The notes: generated from the letters alone by a model not told the origin. 56,655 nucleotides of DNA from Candidatus Gastranaerophilales bacterium (GCA_944323945.1 CALUUL010000006.1:1-56655); one strand, 5' to 3'. Shown: positions 43,940-52,230, numbered from the stretch's first letter. Program-made: numbers and translations.

Positions 43940-45187
43940 TTAATTATTATTTTTCAGTTCTTCTTCTATTCTTATTAATTGATTATATTTGGCTGTTCTT
44001 TCACTTCTTGCAATTGAACCAGCTTTTATTTGACCAGCATTAACACCTACTGCTAAATCTGAAATAAATGTATCTTCTGTTTCTCCACTTCTGTGTGATA
44101 TGATTGTTTTGTAGTTATTTTCTTTTGCAAGTAGAATTGTATCTAATGTCTCGGTTAGTGTTCCTGTTTGATTTGGTTTTATTAGTATTGCATTTGCAAT
44201 TTTTTCTTTAATTCCATTTTCGAGCTTTTTGTAATTCGTTACAAATAAATCATCGCCAACTAACTGACATTTTTCTCCAAGTTCTTTAGTTAGTTTTTTC
44301 CATCCTTCGTAGTCTTCTTCATTCAATCCATCTTCAATTGAATGTATAGGATATTCTTTTACTAGTTCAGATATATATTTTATCATTTCTTCGCTTGTTA
44401 ATTCTTTTTCTTCACCTTCCAAGATATATTTTCCATTTCTATAAAACTCTGAAGCAGCAATATCCAAACATATTTTTACTTCATTCGTTGTATAGTGTGC
44501 ATTATTTATTGCTTGAATAATTAAATCTAATGCTTCTTCGTTTGTTTTTATATTTGGAGCAAAGCCGCCTTCGTCTCCAACTGATGTTGAATAACCTTGT
44601 TTATTAATTATTTTTTTTAATTCATAGTATATTTCCGCACAAATTTTAATACTTCTATTTATATTTTCACTACAAACAGGTTGTATCATAAATTCTTGAA
44701 AATCAAGCTTATTATTTGCGTGTCTGCCTCCATTTATTATGTTCATCATTGGAATTGGAAGCGTGTTGCCATATATTCCTCCTATATATTTGTATAACGG
44801 TAATTTAACTTCATTTGCCGCTGCTCTGGCTATTGCAAATGATACACTTAGAATTGCATTTGCTCCATATTTTGATTTATTTTCTGTTCCGTCTGATTTG
44901 CACATTAATAAATCTATTTCTCTTTGATTAAATACATTTAATCCTATAATTTGTGTTTTTATATAATTTTCTATATTTAAAATAGCTTTATATATACTTT
45001 TTCCATTGTATTCTTCTTTATTATTATCTCTTAATTCAATTGCTTCAAATTTTCCTGTTGAAGCACCTGATGGTATTGATGCTTTTCCTTTAATCCCACT
45101 TTCTAGTATTACATCTGTTTCTATTGTTGGAATTCCTCTTGAGTCTATAATTTGTCTTGCTTTTATATCTATTATTTTTGATTTCAT
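43940..45187 (-). CDS. eno: Enolase
   Basis: The 415-residue protein has all enolase landmarks: RQIIDSRGIPTIETDV, the flexible loop SIPSGASTG, the catalytic Glu and Mg ligands in SVGDEGGFAPN, CLDIAASEFY, SIEDGLNEEDYEGW, LVGDDLFVTN, and the active-site lysine region LIKPNQTGTLTET with SHRSGETED. It makes phosphoenolpyruvate in glycolysis. Length is normal. It ends 37 nt before the SRP RNA start and is divergent from the Bax-inhibitor-like gene. Confidence 0.97.
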   Translation of the reverse strand: MKSKIIDIKARQIIDSRGIPTIETDVILESGIKGKASIPSGASTGKFEAIELRDNNKEEYNGKSIYKAILNIENYIKTQIIGLNVFNQREIDLLMCKSDGTENKSKYGANAILSVSFAIARAAANEVKLPLYKYIGGIYGNTLPIPMMNIINGGRHANNKLDFQEFMIQPVCSENINRSIKICAEIYYELKKIINKQGYSTSVGDEGGFAPNIKTNEEALDLIIQAINNAHYTTNEVKICLDIAASEFYRNGKYILEGEEKELTSEEMIKYISELVKEYPIHSIEDGLNEEDYEGWKKLTKELGEKCQLVGDDLFVTNYKKLENGIKEKIANAILIKPNQTGTLTETLDTILLAKENNYKTIISHRSGETEDTFISDLAVGVNAGQIKAGSIARSERTAKYNQLIRIEEELKNNN

Positions 45188-45234
45188 ACATTTATACTCC
45201 TTTTATAGAATAATCTCACAGTGTTTTGAAATAT

Positions 45235-45243
45235 GGTATAATC
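45235..45243 (+). promoter_or_regulatory. Extended -10 promoter of the Bax-inhibitor-like gene
   Basis: TGGTATAAT with no clear -35, about 27 nt before the ATG. The predicted start leaves just enough leader for the SD at 45261-45266. Confidence 0.5.
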
Positions 45244-45269
45244 TACATGTATATTTCTTAGGAGGGAAA

Positions 45270-46007
45270 ATGAAAAGTACAAATCCGATTTTTAATGAAA
45301 ATGTTTATGAACAAACTTATGCTTTAACAGAAAGACCAATGACAGTTGCAGGAACAATGAATAGACTATTAATTTTATCACTAATTATGTTGGTTTCTGC
45401 TGCTGCTGTTTATTACCAATTTTCAATGGGACGTTATGATTTTGTTAACATTTTAACTTGGGTTGGTGTTATAGTTGGTTTGGTTCTTGGAATTGCAATT
45501 CCTTTTATGAAAGATAAGTCACCATATTTAGCACCTATTTATGCTTTTGCTGAAGGTGCTTTTATTTCCGGTATATCTTGCTTTTTTGAAAAAATGTATG
45601 CAGGTATTGTTACGCAAGCTATTTCAGTTACTTTTTTAGTTGTATTTGCAATGGCTATCTTATTTAGAACCGGTATTATTAAAGCAACTCAAAAATTTAG
45701 AGCTGTAATTTTTACTGCAACTTTGGCGATTGGTTTGTTTTATTTGATTTCAATTGTATTACTTCTATTTAAAGTTAATATTCCTTATTTCTACAATAAT
45801 TCTACTCTTGCTATCGGAGTCAATGTTGTTATTGCACTTATTGCTGCATTAAATTTAATTATTGATTTCGATAATATTGATAATGGTGTTAAAGCAAATT
45901 TACCTTCGTATTTTGAATGGTATTGTTCTTTTGGTTTGTTAGTTACTATCGTATGGCTATATATTGAAATTTTAAGAATATTAGCAAGATCAAGAAGTAG
46001 GAATTAA
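45270..46007 (+). CDS. Bax inhibitor-1/YccA-family membrane protein
   Basis: The 245-residue protein has seven predicted helices after a hydrophilic N-terminus. Its signature (RPMTVAGTMNRLLILSLIM; YAFAEGAFISGISCFFEK; DFDNIDNGVKANLPSYFEWYCSFGLLVTIVWLYIEILRIL) is that of the bacterial Bax1-I group, with the conserved acidic residues near the end. Members are calcium-leak or stress-linked membrane proteins of uncertain role. The start is fixed by AGGAGGG 4-5 nt before ATG 45270. The frame is open further upstream, but there it overlaps eno and has no SD. Confidence 0.88.
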   Translation: MKSTNPIFNENVYEQTYALTERPMTVAGTMNRLLILSLIMLVSAAAVYYQFSMGRYDFVNILTWVGVIVGLVLGIAIPFMKDKSPYLAPIYAFAEGAFISGISCFFEKMYAGIVTQAISVTFLVVFAMAILFRTGIIKATQKFRAVIFTATLAIGLFYLISIVLLLFKVNIPYFYNNSTLAIGVNVVIALIAALNLIIDFDNIDNGVKANLPSYFEWYCSFGLLVTIVWLYIEILRILARSRSRN

Positions 46008-46025
46008 TTTTATTTTGATTATAAA

Positions 46026-46052
46026 AAAAGACCGATTTTATATCGGTCTTTT
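46026..46052. terminator. Bidirectional terminator between convergent genes
   Basis: An 11-bp stem AAAAGACCGAT/ATCGGTCTTTT with a 5-nt loop lies between the Bax-inhibitor-like gene (+) and the dehydrogenase gene (-), with A/T runs on both sides. Confidence 0.85.
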
Positions 46053-47033
46053 TTATAGTTCATTTTTACATGTGCCGGTCTTATAAAAGTCGTATAAATT
46101 ATTTAAGCTATTTATAATCATTTCATCTACTGCAGAATCTGTAAAGAAAGCCATATGTTGTGTAAGTATTACATTTGGAAATTGTCTTAAATATGCCATA
46201 TCTCTATTTTTTATAATATCAGTGGATAAGTAATGATGGTAAATCTCATTTTCATTGTCGAATACATCCAAAGCAAGTGCTCCAATTTTTTGAGTTTCAA
46301 TCCCTTCAATTAAATCTTGTATGTTTGTTAACTCACTTCTTGCTGTATTTACTATAATAACTCCGTCTTTCATTTTTGATATGCTGCTTTTGTTTATTAT
46401 TTCTATGTTTTCAGGTGTTAGTGGTACATGTATAGTAATAATGTCTGATTTTTCCAAAAGCTTATCAAAATCAACATATTCAGCAAATTCTTTTACAGCA
46501 TTATTTTGATATTTGTCATATGCAAGAATTTTGCATCCAAAACCTGACAAATTCTTAATTACAGTATATCCTATTCTTCCAGTGCCTATTACACCTATGG
46601 TCATATTTCTCATTTCTTTTCCCATTAGACCATTTAGTGTGTAATCATTTACATTCTGTCTCCACATTGCAGGTTTATATTTTCTTATTGTGAGTAGCAT
46701 TAACATTATTGTAAAATCAGCTACGCCATTTGGTGCATATGTTACATTACAAACTTTTAAGCCGATTTTTTTTGCATAATCTAAATCATAATGATTATAA
46801 CCAATTGTTCTTGTTGCTATGTATTTTACACCGTATTTTTTTATTTCATCTAATATATTTTTATCTAATTTGCTAAATCCTAAAGTAGTTATAGCATCCG
46901 CATTCTCACATAAATTTATTGTTTTTCTATCTAAGATCTCATCTGTACTTACTATTTCTACATCTTTTTCATTTTGAAATTTTTGTATTATATTCTCTTC
47001 ATAAGGTCTTTTTTCAAAAACTGCTATTTTCAT
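46053..47033 (-). CDS. D-isomer-specific 2-hydroxyacid dehydrogenase (D-lactate dehydrogenase-like)
   Basis: The 326-residue protein has the family order: MKIAVFEKRPYEE start, TRTIGYNHYDL, the NAD-binding GVIGTGRIGYTV, and catalytic Arg in NTARSEL, Glu in DVFDNENE and His in TQHMAFFTD. The spacing and C-terminus (FFTDSAVDEMI) are those of LdhA/VanH-type D-lactate dehydrogenases. It interconverts pyruvate and D-lactate, or a related 2-oxo acid. The frame extends to 47078, but ATG 47033, with AGGA upstream, is the proper start. It lies 1 nt beyond the stop of the last radical SAM gene, so it is in that operon. No Van ligase gene is near. Confidence 0.9.
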   Translation of the reverse strand: MKIAVFEKRPYEENIIQKFQNEKDVEIVSTDEILDRKTINLCENADAITTLGFSKLDKNILDEIKKYGVKYIATRTIGYNHYDLDYAKKIGLKVCNVTYAPNGVADFTIMLMLLTIRKYKPAMWRQNVNDYTLNGLMGKEMRNMTIGVIGTGRIGYTVIKNLSGFGCKILAYDKYQNNAVKEFAEYVDFDKLLEKSDIITIHVPLTPENIEIINKSSISKMKDGVIIVNTARSELTNIQDLIEGIETQKIGALALDVFDNENEIYHHYLSTDIIKNRDMAYLRQFPNVILTQHMAFFTDSAVDEMIINSLNNLYDFYKTGTCKNEL

Positions 47034-47034
47034 T

Positions 47035-48030
47035 TTAAAATCCTGCAATGTTTTCTTTTCTTGACTTTTCAACTTCACATTTTACTTGAAATATTTGTCC
47101 ATATAATTCACAATTCATTTCCATTGCTTTTGCTTCTTCTTGTGTATATTGCATTAAATTATATATTGATGTTAAATCATTATCTACGTTTTTCATAATC
47201 CAGTTAAAATCAAGATTTAATACAACACTTTTTATGTTTATTTCTTTACATTTCTCAAGCCATAATTTTATTTCATCTTTTGAATCATTTAAACCTGGAA
47301 CTATAATGTATTTAGCTTTAACATGATCATATCCTGTCGGTTGACTATTTGCATATTCTTTCAAATTTTTCCATACTTTATCATATGATTTAACTTGTTT
47401 TACTCTTTCATGTATTTCTTTTGAACCTGCATCTATTGATACTAGAACTCTTACTACACCCTTTTTTATTCCTTTTATTATTGCATTACTTTTTTTTATT
47501 GCATTTGTATGTATTATTATTTTTTGAAAATCATTTTTTATAAATTCATTTAAAAGTGCTTCAAATTCTCTATATATTGTTGGCTCTCCGCCTGCAAAAT
47601 CTATAGTACCGTCCTTTTTTAAAATATTGTTTTTTATCATATCTTTTATTAAAGGTAGCACTTTATAAACTTTGGTGTTTTCAAGTACTTCTTTATCTCT
47701 TGGTGCTTGACAATATATACAATTTGAATTACACGGTACCCAAGGTGTTAATAATAAATAATCTATATAATCATCATCATCCCAGTTTTTATATGCAGTA
47801 TTTACACAATCTTTGCAGAGTTCTGGGCAAGATTTTTCTCTATATTTTTTTCGTTGCTCTCTTTTTATCTCAAAAAATTCTTTCCAATCAATTTTTTGTC
47901 CATAGTAATTTTCATAAATTATTGGTCTTCCACCATATCTTGGATTGAAGTTATTACAAGAACGTATTCTATTACAATGGTCTAATACCATTCCGTGCTC
48001 TATATAACTACAACTTTCAAAACCTTCCAA
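47035..48030 (-). CDS. Radical SAM protein with N-terminal cysteine motif (paralogue 3)
   Basis: The 331-residue protein is the third of three tandem paralogues. Pre-core cysteines are Cys7, Cys19, Cys25, then CPELCKDC (68-75). The core triad is CNSNCIYC (Cys100, 104, 107), followed by FAGGEPT. Unlike its paralogues it lacks the CC pair near residue 24 and has Cys19 and Cys25 instead. It shares long matches with paralogue 1 (RVKQVKSYDKVWKNLK; AKYIIVPGLND). The start is TTG with AAGGAA upstream; no ATG precedes the cysteine motif. A D-lactate dehydrogenase-like gene follows by 1 nt. The substrate is unknown. Confidence 0.82.
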   Translation of the reverse strand: MEGFESCSYIEHGMVLDHCNRIRSCNNFNPRYGGRPIIYENYYGQKIDWKEFFEIKREQRKKYREKSCPELCKDCVNTAYKNWDDDDYIDYLLLTPWVPCNSNCIYCQAPRDKEVLENTKVYKVLPLIKDMIKNNILKKDGTIDFAGGEPTIYREFEALLNEFIKNDFQKIIIHTNAIKKSNAIIKGIKKGVVRVLVSIDAGSKEIHERVKQVKSYDKVWKNLKEYANSQPTGYDHVKAKYIIVPGLNDSKDEIKLWLEKCKEINIKSVVLNLDFNWIMKNVDNDLTSIYNLMQYTQEEAKAMEMNCELYGQIFQVKCEVEKSRKENIAGF

Positions 48031-48040
48031 CTTTATTTCC

Positions 48041-49027
48041 TTATACTAATTTATATTCTTCCACTAAATATCTGAAATTATTATATTCTACTAGATTTAA
48101 ATTAAATTCTTTTGCTCTTTTTATTATATAATTACACAATTCTACAAGATATTTAGGTGTTTTTTCATTTTTTTCTCTTAATTCTTTACAGTAATCATTT
48201 TCAATGTCAATTACGATTGATTTTATACCTGAATTTATTGTTAATTCCATCCATTTATCAATTTCTTCTTTATTTGTATTTATTTCAGGAATTAATATAA
48301 ATTTTGTTTCTACATAAATTTTATTTTCTATATTTTTTTGTGCATTTGAATATTTTTTTGCATTTTCCCAAAATTTATCAAATTTGTTAACTCTTTTTAC
48401 TTTATTATATGTTTCTCTTGTTCCTGAATCTGCTGACAAACATACTGAAAGCTTACCTTCTTTTATTCCTTTTTCAATTGCTTTTGAATATTTTATTCCT
48501 GATGAATGAACTGTAATACGTTTTGCTCCATTTTTTAATAAAAAAGTTACTAATTCTTCAAACTCATTTAAGATTGTTGGTTCACCTCCAGCAAAAGTTA
48601 TTTCTCCATCTGGTTTAAATAGGTTTCTTTTGAATAATTCTTTTATCATTGGCATTACTTTATAATGTGGACGCGAATTAAATGCTTTTTTATCCCATTT
48701 TGTATAACAGTATATGCAGTCGCTATTACAGTGTGTCCAGTGATTAAAATGTATGTAATTGATATATGGTTTTGTATCTTCCCATCCCCGGGATACAAGG
48801 TTAAAGCATCCTTCACATCTTGGATCTATAATACCTTTTTTATTTTCATCTATAAATTTTTCTTTTAACTTGAATATATCGTCCCAATTAACACCTTTTC
48901 CGTGGTAATTTTCTTTTATATATAATCTTCCACCACCTTTATGGCAACACAAACAACACATCTCTATATGGTCATTTTCAAAACTTAAACCGTGTTGGAG
49001 CCAATGACAACTTGTATATTCTTCCAC
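48041..49027 (-). CDS. Radical SAM protein with N-terminal cysteine motif (paralogue 2)
   Basis: The 328-residue protein shows Cys7 in SCHWLQHG, CCLCC (24-28), CEGC (71-74), and the radical SAM triad CNSDCIYC (100, 104, 107), then FAGGEPT and SADSGTRETYNKVKRV. The start is GTG, one base overlapping the upstream stop (TAGTG), with AGGAG before it. It lies between paralogues 1 and 3; all three seem to be one transcript. It may modify a peptide or cell-envelope molecule; this is not shown. Confidence 0.82.
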   Translation of the reverse strand: MEEYTSCHWLQHGLSFENDHIEMCCLCCHKGGGRLYIKENYHGKGVNWDDIFKLKEKFIDENKKGIIDPRCEGCFNLVSRGWEDTKPYINYIHFNHWTHCNSDCIYCYTKWDKKAFNSRPHYKVMPMIKELFKRNLFKPDGEITFAGGEPTILNEFEELVTFLLKNGAKRITVHSSGIKYSKAIEKGIKEGKLSVCLSADSGTRETYNKVKRVNKFDKFWENAKKYSNAQKNIENKIYVETKFILIPEINTNKEEIDKWMELTINSGIKSIVIDIENDYCKELREKNEKTPKYLVELCNYIIKRAKEFNLNLVEYNNFRYLVEEYKLV

Positions 49028-50004
49028 TATTGTACTCCTTGTTTTTCATTTCGAAATTTCATCATATGTTCTGCTCTTTCATATAATTCATATTTCAAGC
49101 CTAAACTTTCTGCTTTTTCTTTTGCATAGTTAAAAAAGTCTATTATATCATCTGGAACATTTTCTCTTCTTGCATAGAACCATTTTGACTCAATTTCGTG
49201 TAATACACTATTAATACCATTTTCTTTTGTTTTATTTAGCCATAAATCTATTTCTTCTTTTCTATCATTTATGCCAGGTATTAATATGTATTTTACTTTA
49301 ACGGCATATGGATCTTTTTGGTGTGATGCATATCGCTTTAAGTTTTTCCAAACTTTATCATATGATTTTACTTGTTTTACTTTTTCATGCATCTGTTTTG
49401 AACCTGCATCAACTGAAACAATTAAGTCTACGCATCCTTTTTTTAGTCCTTTTTCTATTGCACGTGAATATTTTATGCATGATGAATGAATTCTTGTTAA
49501 TGGAAATCCATAGTCCATAAAAATATTCAATAGTTTATCAAATTCTTTTAAAAGCGTTACTTCTCCACCACCAAAACTGACGTGACCATTTGGTCTTAAT
49601 ATATCCCGTTTTATCATATCTTTTAATATTGGTAAAAAATTATAATTTTTAAATTTATTATATGCTTCTTTATCATCCATAGTATGGCAATATGAACATC
49701 TTGAATTACATTTTGTCCAATAATCAAGGTTTATCATACTTATTTTTGTATGATCATCAGGCCAATCTTTTTCTTCTAGAAATATACAACCTTCGCATTT
49801 TGGGTAAATTTTTCCACTTTTGTGTAAATCTTTCATTTCTTTTTTAAAATTAAAAAAAGCATTCCAATCTACAGGTTCACCTTTATAATTATCTTTTACA
49901 ATTGTATTTCCGCCACCTTTGGCACTATATAAACAGCATATTTTATATGCATCTCTATCAAAATTTATACCTGATTCTATCCAATGACAACTTTTATAAC
50001 GCAA
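49027..50004 (-). CDS. Radical SAM protein with N-terminal cysteine motif (paralogue 1)
   Basis: The 325-residue protein carries Cys6 in SCHWIESG, CC (23-24), CEGC (70-73) and the triad CNSRCSYC (99, 103, 106), with FGGGEVT after the core's first strand. It opens the tandem block. The start is TTG with GGAGAGGG 7 nt upstream, an ideal SD, and no ATG is available. The upstream gene ends 58 nt away at its own terminator, so the radical SAM block has an independent promoter in the short gap, which I could not identify with confidence. Confidence 0.82.
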   Translation of the reverse strand: MRYKSCHWIESGINFDRDAYKICCLYSAKGGGNTIVKDNYKGEPVDWNAFFNFKKEMKDLHKSGKIYPKCEGCIFLEEKDWPDDHTKISMINLDYWTKCNSRCSYCHTMDDKEAYNKFKNYNFLPILKDMIKRDILRPNGHVSFGGGEVTLLKEFDKLLNIFMDYGFPLTRIHSSCIKYSRAIEKGLKKGCVDLIVSVDAGSKQMHEKVKQVKSYDKVWKNLKRYASHQKDPYAVKVKYILIPGINDRKEEIDLWLNKTKENGINSVLHEIESKWFYARRENVPDDIIDFFNYAKEKAESLGLKYELYERAEHMMKFRNEKQGVQ

Positions 50005-50044
50005 AATAAATCCCTCTCCTTTATTATTTTATCATAATAAGTTA

Positions 50045-50082
50045 AAAAGTGAAAAACATTCTTATTGAATGTCTTTCACTTT
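50045..50082 (-). terminator. Terminator overlapping the 3' end of the unknown membrane gene
   Basis: AAAGTGAAA/TTTCACTTT plus CATTC/GAATG around a 5-nt loop; the last codons (AAA GTG AAA GAC ATT CAA) and the TAA form one arm and part of the loop. A short T-tract follows on the minus strand. Confidence 0.7.
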
Positions 50083-51411
50083 ATCATTTTTTATATCTTC
50101 AGCTACATGAAACTTTGTTGAACCTGTTTTAATTTCTCTATATTTGTATACAGCTTTTGGTATCAAATATCCTAATATTACGCAGGAAATACCTATATTT
50201 GTCATAACTGATGCTACTTTTAGACCTTTTGCTTTATTTAAAAAGCTTTTTATAGGTGTATTTGCTGATTTATAAGCATCTTCCATTAATGTTAAATTTT
50301 TTGCAAGATTATCAAAAGCTTTCATATCTATGAATTTAGATGTATCAACAACTGATTTACCGGCTTTGTCTTTTACAGTAGAAACTATCTTCGCTTTTTT
50401 AGCTGCTTGTACCAAAGAATTATCTGGATTCTCTACTATGAAATTCAATTTTTCAGTAAGTGATTTTGTTAGAGGTGCTTTGGCTACATCAGTTGAAATT
50501 TTACCATTCTTTAAAGCTTCTGTGAATTGTCCGTCCATTAATACATCAATTGGTAAGTCAATCGGTGTTTTTAAAACTTTTGATGAAAACTTATTTATTC
50601 CATCTTCAATCATTCCACCAAATTTATATAAGAAGAACAAAAAACTCCCTTCTTTTATTGCGTGCTCAAAAAATTCTGTTTTATTTCTTGAACAAGCTAA
50701 TCTTTCAGTTGTTATTCCTGCATCAATAATTTTCATATTATGTACTGGATTAAACATTACTGCATCAGAAACGTTTTTTAATAAACCTTTGAATGCCGGT
50801 TCATTTTCTTTTGTTTTTTTCTTAGAGTTAAATTCATTAAAATTTGAGAAAATTTCAGACTTATCTTCCGGTGCAAGAGTAAATGTATCTTTCATTTCAT
50901 TCTTCATATTATTTATAACTGTATTTTTAGTATTTTTTTGTTTTGTTTTTGTTAATAAAAAGAATGTTGCTAGTGTAAGTGCAGTTGCTGCGATAATTTT
51001 CCCTTTATATAAATTTTTTGCTTTTTGACCACCATCTTTTAGACAGTCTGATAATGCTTCTTTTACTGTTTGTGTTTTTGAATTGGACATTATACCTTTT
51101 GCGTTATCTAATGCCCAAGTTGCATATTCTTTATTGGCAATAATTCTTGGATCCACTTCTGGGTTTATTTTTGCTGTTTTATACGCAGTCCAATCAATTA
51201 ATTTTTTATAAAATGGTATGCCGCCTATCCATATTGCTTGTGTGCCAAATTCATCAATGGCTCTATCCATTCCTTCAACATTGCCACCCTCTTTGAATGA
51301 TTTATATGTTAAACTGGCACTGTCAACACCATCTTTTACCATTATTGGTATTAATGAATCTTTATTTCCTAGGGTTGATATAATTTTTGTTGTTATTGCT
51401 TGAATTGTCAT
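50062..51411 (-). CDS. Unknown multi-pass membrane protein, paralogue-like to 2773-4008
   Basis: I do not recognise this 449-residue protein. It has hydrophobic segments near residues 55-70, 138-154, 253-265 and 400-420, Lys-rich loops and no signal peptide. Its segment order, the central basic-flanked helix, the FLFFLYKFGGMIEDGINKF segment and the C-terminal helix with a basic/Tyr end resemble those of the protein at 2773-4008. Residues 205-210 are PAFKGL, a variant of the short FxG motif found in other lineage-specific proteins here. The leader upstream (51440-51680) carries two short ORFs, an alternative stem and a terminator. Membrane function and substrate are unknown. Confidence 0.72.
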   Translation of the reverse strand: MTIQAITTKIISTLGNKDSLIPIMVKDGVDSASLTYKSFKEGGNVEGMDRAIDEFGTQAIWIGGIPFYKKLIDWTAYKTAKINPEVDPRIIANKEYATWALDNAKGIMSNSKTQTVKEALSDCLKDGGQKAKNLYKGKIIAATALTLATFFLLTKTKQKNTKNTVINNMKNEMKDTFTLAPEDKSEIFSNFNEFNSKKKTKENEPAFKGLLKNVSDAVMFNPVHNMKIIDAGITTERLACSRNKTEFFEHAIKEGSFLFFLYKFGGMIEDGINKFSSKVLKTPIDLPIDVLMDGQFTEALKNGKISTDVAKAPLTKSLTEKLNFIVENPDNSLVQAAKKAKIVSTVKDKAGKSVVDTSKFIDMKAFDNLAKNLTLMEDAYKSANTPIKSFLNKAKGLKVASVMTNIGISCVILGYLIPKAVYKYREIKTGSTKFHVAEDIKNDKVKDIQ

Positions 51412-51439
51412 GTTATTCCCTTTTATTTTTATTCTATAT

Positions 51440-51523
51440 TTACAAGCCCCAGATTAAATTTCTTAATTTGACAAATGGGGTATTTGCCTTTTTGTATTTT
51501 TTTATTCGTCGTAAGTTTCTCAA
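51440..51523 (-). CDS. 27-residue basic peptide ORF
   Basis: A TTG start (51523) preceded by AAAAGGAG 5 nt upstream encodes 27 residues, nine of them Lys or Arg, ending IWGL. Early codons include CGA CGA, unusual in this AGA-using genome. TTG starts with comparable SDs are used by real genes here (29852, 48030, 50004). It lies between a terminator and the membrane protein gene, so it may be translated only when the terminator is read through. A hairpin CCCCA/TGGGG spans its end. It may be a second leader peptide or a chance ORF. Confidence 0.4.
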   Translation of the reverse strand: MRNLRRIKKYKKANTPFVKLRNLIWGL

Positions 51524-51544
51524 ATTTTTCTCCTTTTACTATAT

Positions 51545-51574
51545 AAAAAAGCCTTCTTGTTATTAAGAAGGCTT
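51545..51574 (-). terminator. Leader terminator before the second membrane protein gene
   Basis: AAGCCTTCTT/AAGAAGGCTT with a 6-nt loop, then U6, on the minus strand. It lies 134 nt before the membrane protein start and 162 nt after the rplI stop. Confidence 0.85.
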
Positions 51575-51608
51575 CTTCTATTTTGTAATAACAAAATCGT
51601 TACGATGA

Positions 51609-51662
51609 TTATATCGTAAAGCCTCCTTTATTATTATTGCGTCGATTTTGTTTTTTTATCAT
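51609..51662 (-). CDS. 17-residue Asn/Arg-rich leader peptide ORF
   Basis: ATG 51662 with AAAAGG about 8 nt upstream encodes 17 residues: MIKKQN, then RRNNNKGGFTI. Three consecutive AAT (Asn) codons and a CGA CGC (Arg) pair are clustered in the middle, just before the segment that pairs with the terminator arm. This resembles the codon arrangement of leader peptides in amino-acid attenuators, but such a short ORF can arise by chance. Confidence 0.4.
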   Translation of the reverse strand: MIKKQNRRNNNKGGFTI

Positions 51663-51735
51663 TATCTTACCTTTTCTTAATTATAGAATATAAAACTAAA
51701 AAAATATTTTTTTGCTTTATTTTTTTTATTTTGTT

Positions 51736-52230
51736 TTATTCTGAAGTTTCTTCTGTTTCTTCAATTTCTTCTTTTAGTACTTCTGAAGCTGTAACATTAA
51801 CACCAAGAGTAACTTTTACTTTGGATGTTAATTTTATTGTCATGTTAAAGCTTCCTAATTTATTAATAGGAGCATCTAAAGAAATCGTTTTTCTGTCTAT
51901 ATCTAAATTTGTTTTTGCCTTTATTTCTTCTGCTAATCTTTTTGTAGTAATTGCGCCAAATAATTTACCTGATTCTCCTGCTTTTGCTGAAAATTCAATT
52001 AAACCTAGTTCTTCAATCTTTTTTGCCATTTCTAAAGCTTCAGCATGTAATTTTTCTTGTTTAGCTTTAATTCTAGCTAGATTCTTTTCTCTATTTTCTT
52101 TAGCGCCCTTTGTTGCAATCTCTGCAAAATTTTGTGGTAGCAAGAAATTTCTGGCATATCCATCTTTTACATTTACTATATCGCCTGCTTCACCAATATT
52201 TTGTACATCTTTTTTTAGAATTACTTCCAT
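51736..52230 (-). CDS. rplI: Large-subunit ribosomal protein L9
   Basis: The 164-residue protein starts MEVILKKDVQNIGEAGDIVNVKDGYARNFLLPQ, the L9 N-terminal 23S-binding domain, then the long central helix (about 40-75) and the C-terminal domain with KLFGAITTKRLAEEI and an acidic tail. It binds domain V of 23S rRNA. The usual partners (rpsF, ssb, rpsR) are not adjacent. The SD is AAGGAG. Confidence 0.96.
   Translation of the reverse strand: MEVILKKDVQNIGEAGDIVNVKDGYARNFLLPQNFAEIATKGAKENREKNLARIKAKQEKLHAEALEMAKKIEELGLIEFSAKAGESGKLFGAITTKRLAEEIKAKTNLDIDRKTISLDAPINKLGSFNMTIKLTSKVKVTLGVNVTASEVLKEEIEETEETSE

Larger units (their letters stand above)
51545..51673 (-). promoter_or_regulatory. Attenuator-like leader RNA of the second membrane protein gene
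   Basis: A TATAAT box (51680-51685) just after rplI would start an RNA near 51673. It carries a 17-residue ORF (51662-51609). AACAAAATCG (inside the ORF) pairs with CGATTTTGTT (51602-51593), with an inner stem TTACGAT/ATCGTAA. AAAGGAGGCTT, also in the ORF, can pair with AAGCCTTCTT, the first arm of the terminator, with one G.U. A ribosome past the AAT/CGA codons covers this segment and lets the terminator form; a ribosome stalled earlier frees it as an antiterminator. The logic is inferred; a simple rplI terminator is the alternative. Confidence 0.5.

Noticed and set aside
43768..44043. Plus-strand protein-coding gene across the SRP RNA
   Set aside because: The frame runs antisense through the conserved SRP RNA and into eno, has no SD and no family features.
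45006..45269. Extension of the Bax-inhibitor-like gene upstream to 45006
   Set aside because: The extension overlaps eno on the other strand and has no SD; ATG 45270 has AGGAGGG and matches the family's start.
46053..47033. VanH of a glycopeptide-resistance cluster
   Set aside because: The sequence is of the LdhA/VanH type but no VanA-type ligase or VanX is adjacent, so a general D-lactate dehydrogenase is the safer call.
47034..47078. Longer start for the D-lactate dehydrogenase-like gene
   Set aside because: The extra 15 residues overlap the upstream radical SAM gene; MKIAVFEKRP at 47033 is the family's usual N-terminus with an SD.
50330..51028. 232-codon plus-strand frame opposite the membrane protein gene
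   Set aside because: Antisense shadow of the AT-rich minus-strand gene; no SD and hydrophobicity pattern typical of the reverse reading of a Lys-rich membrane protein.
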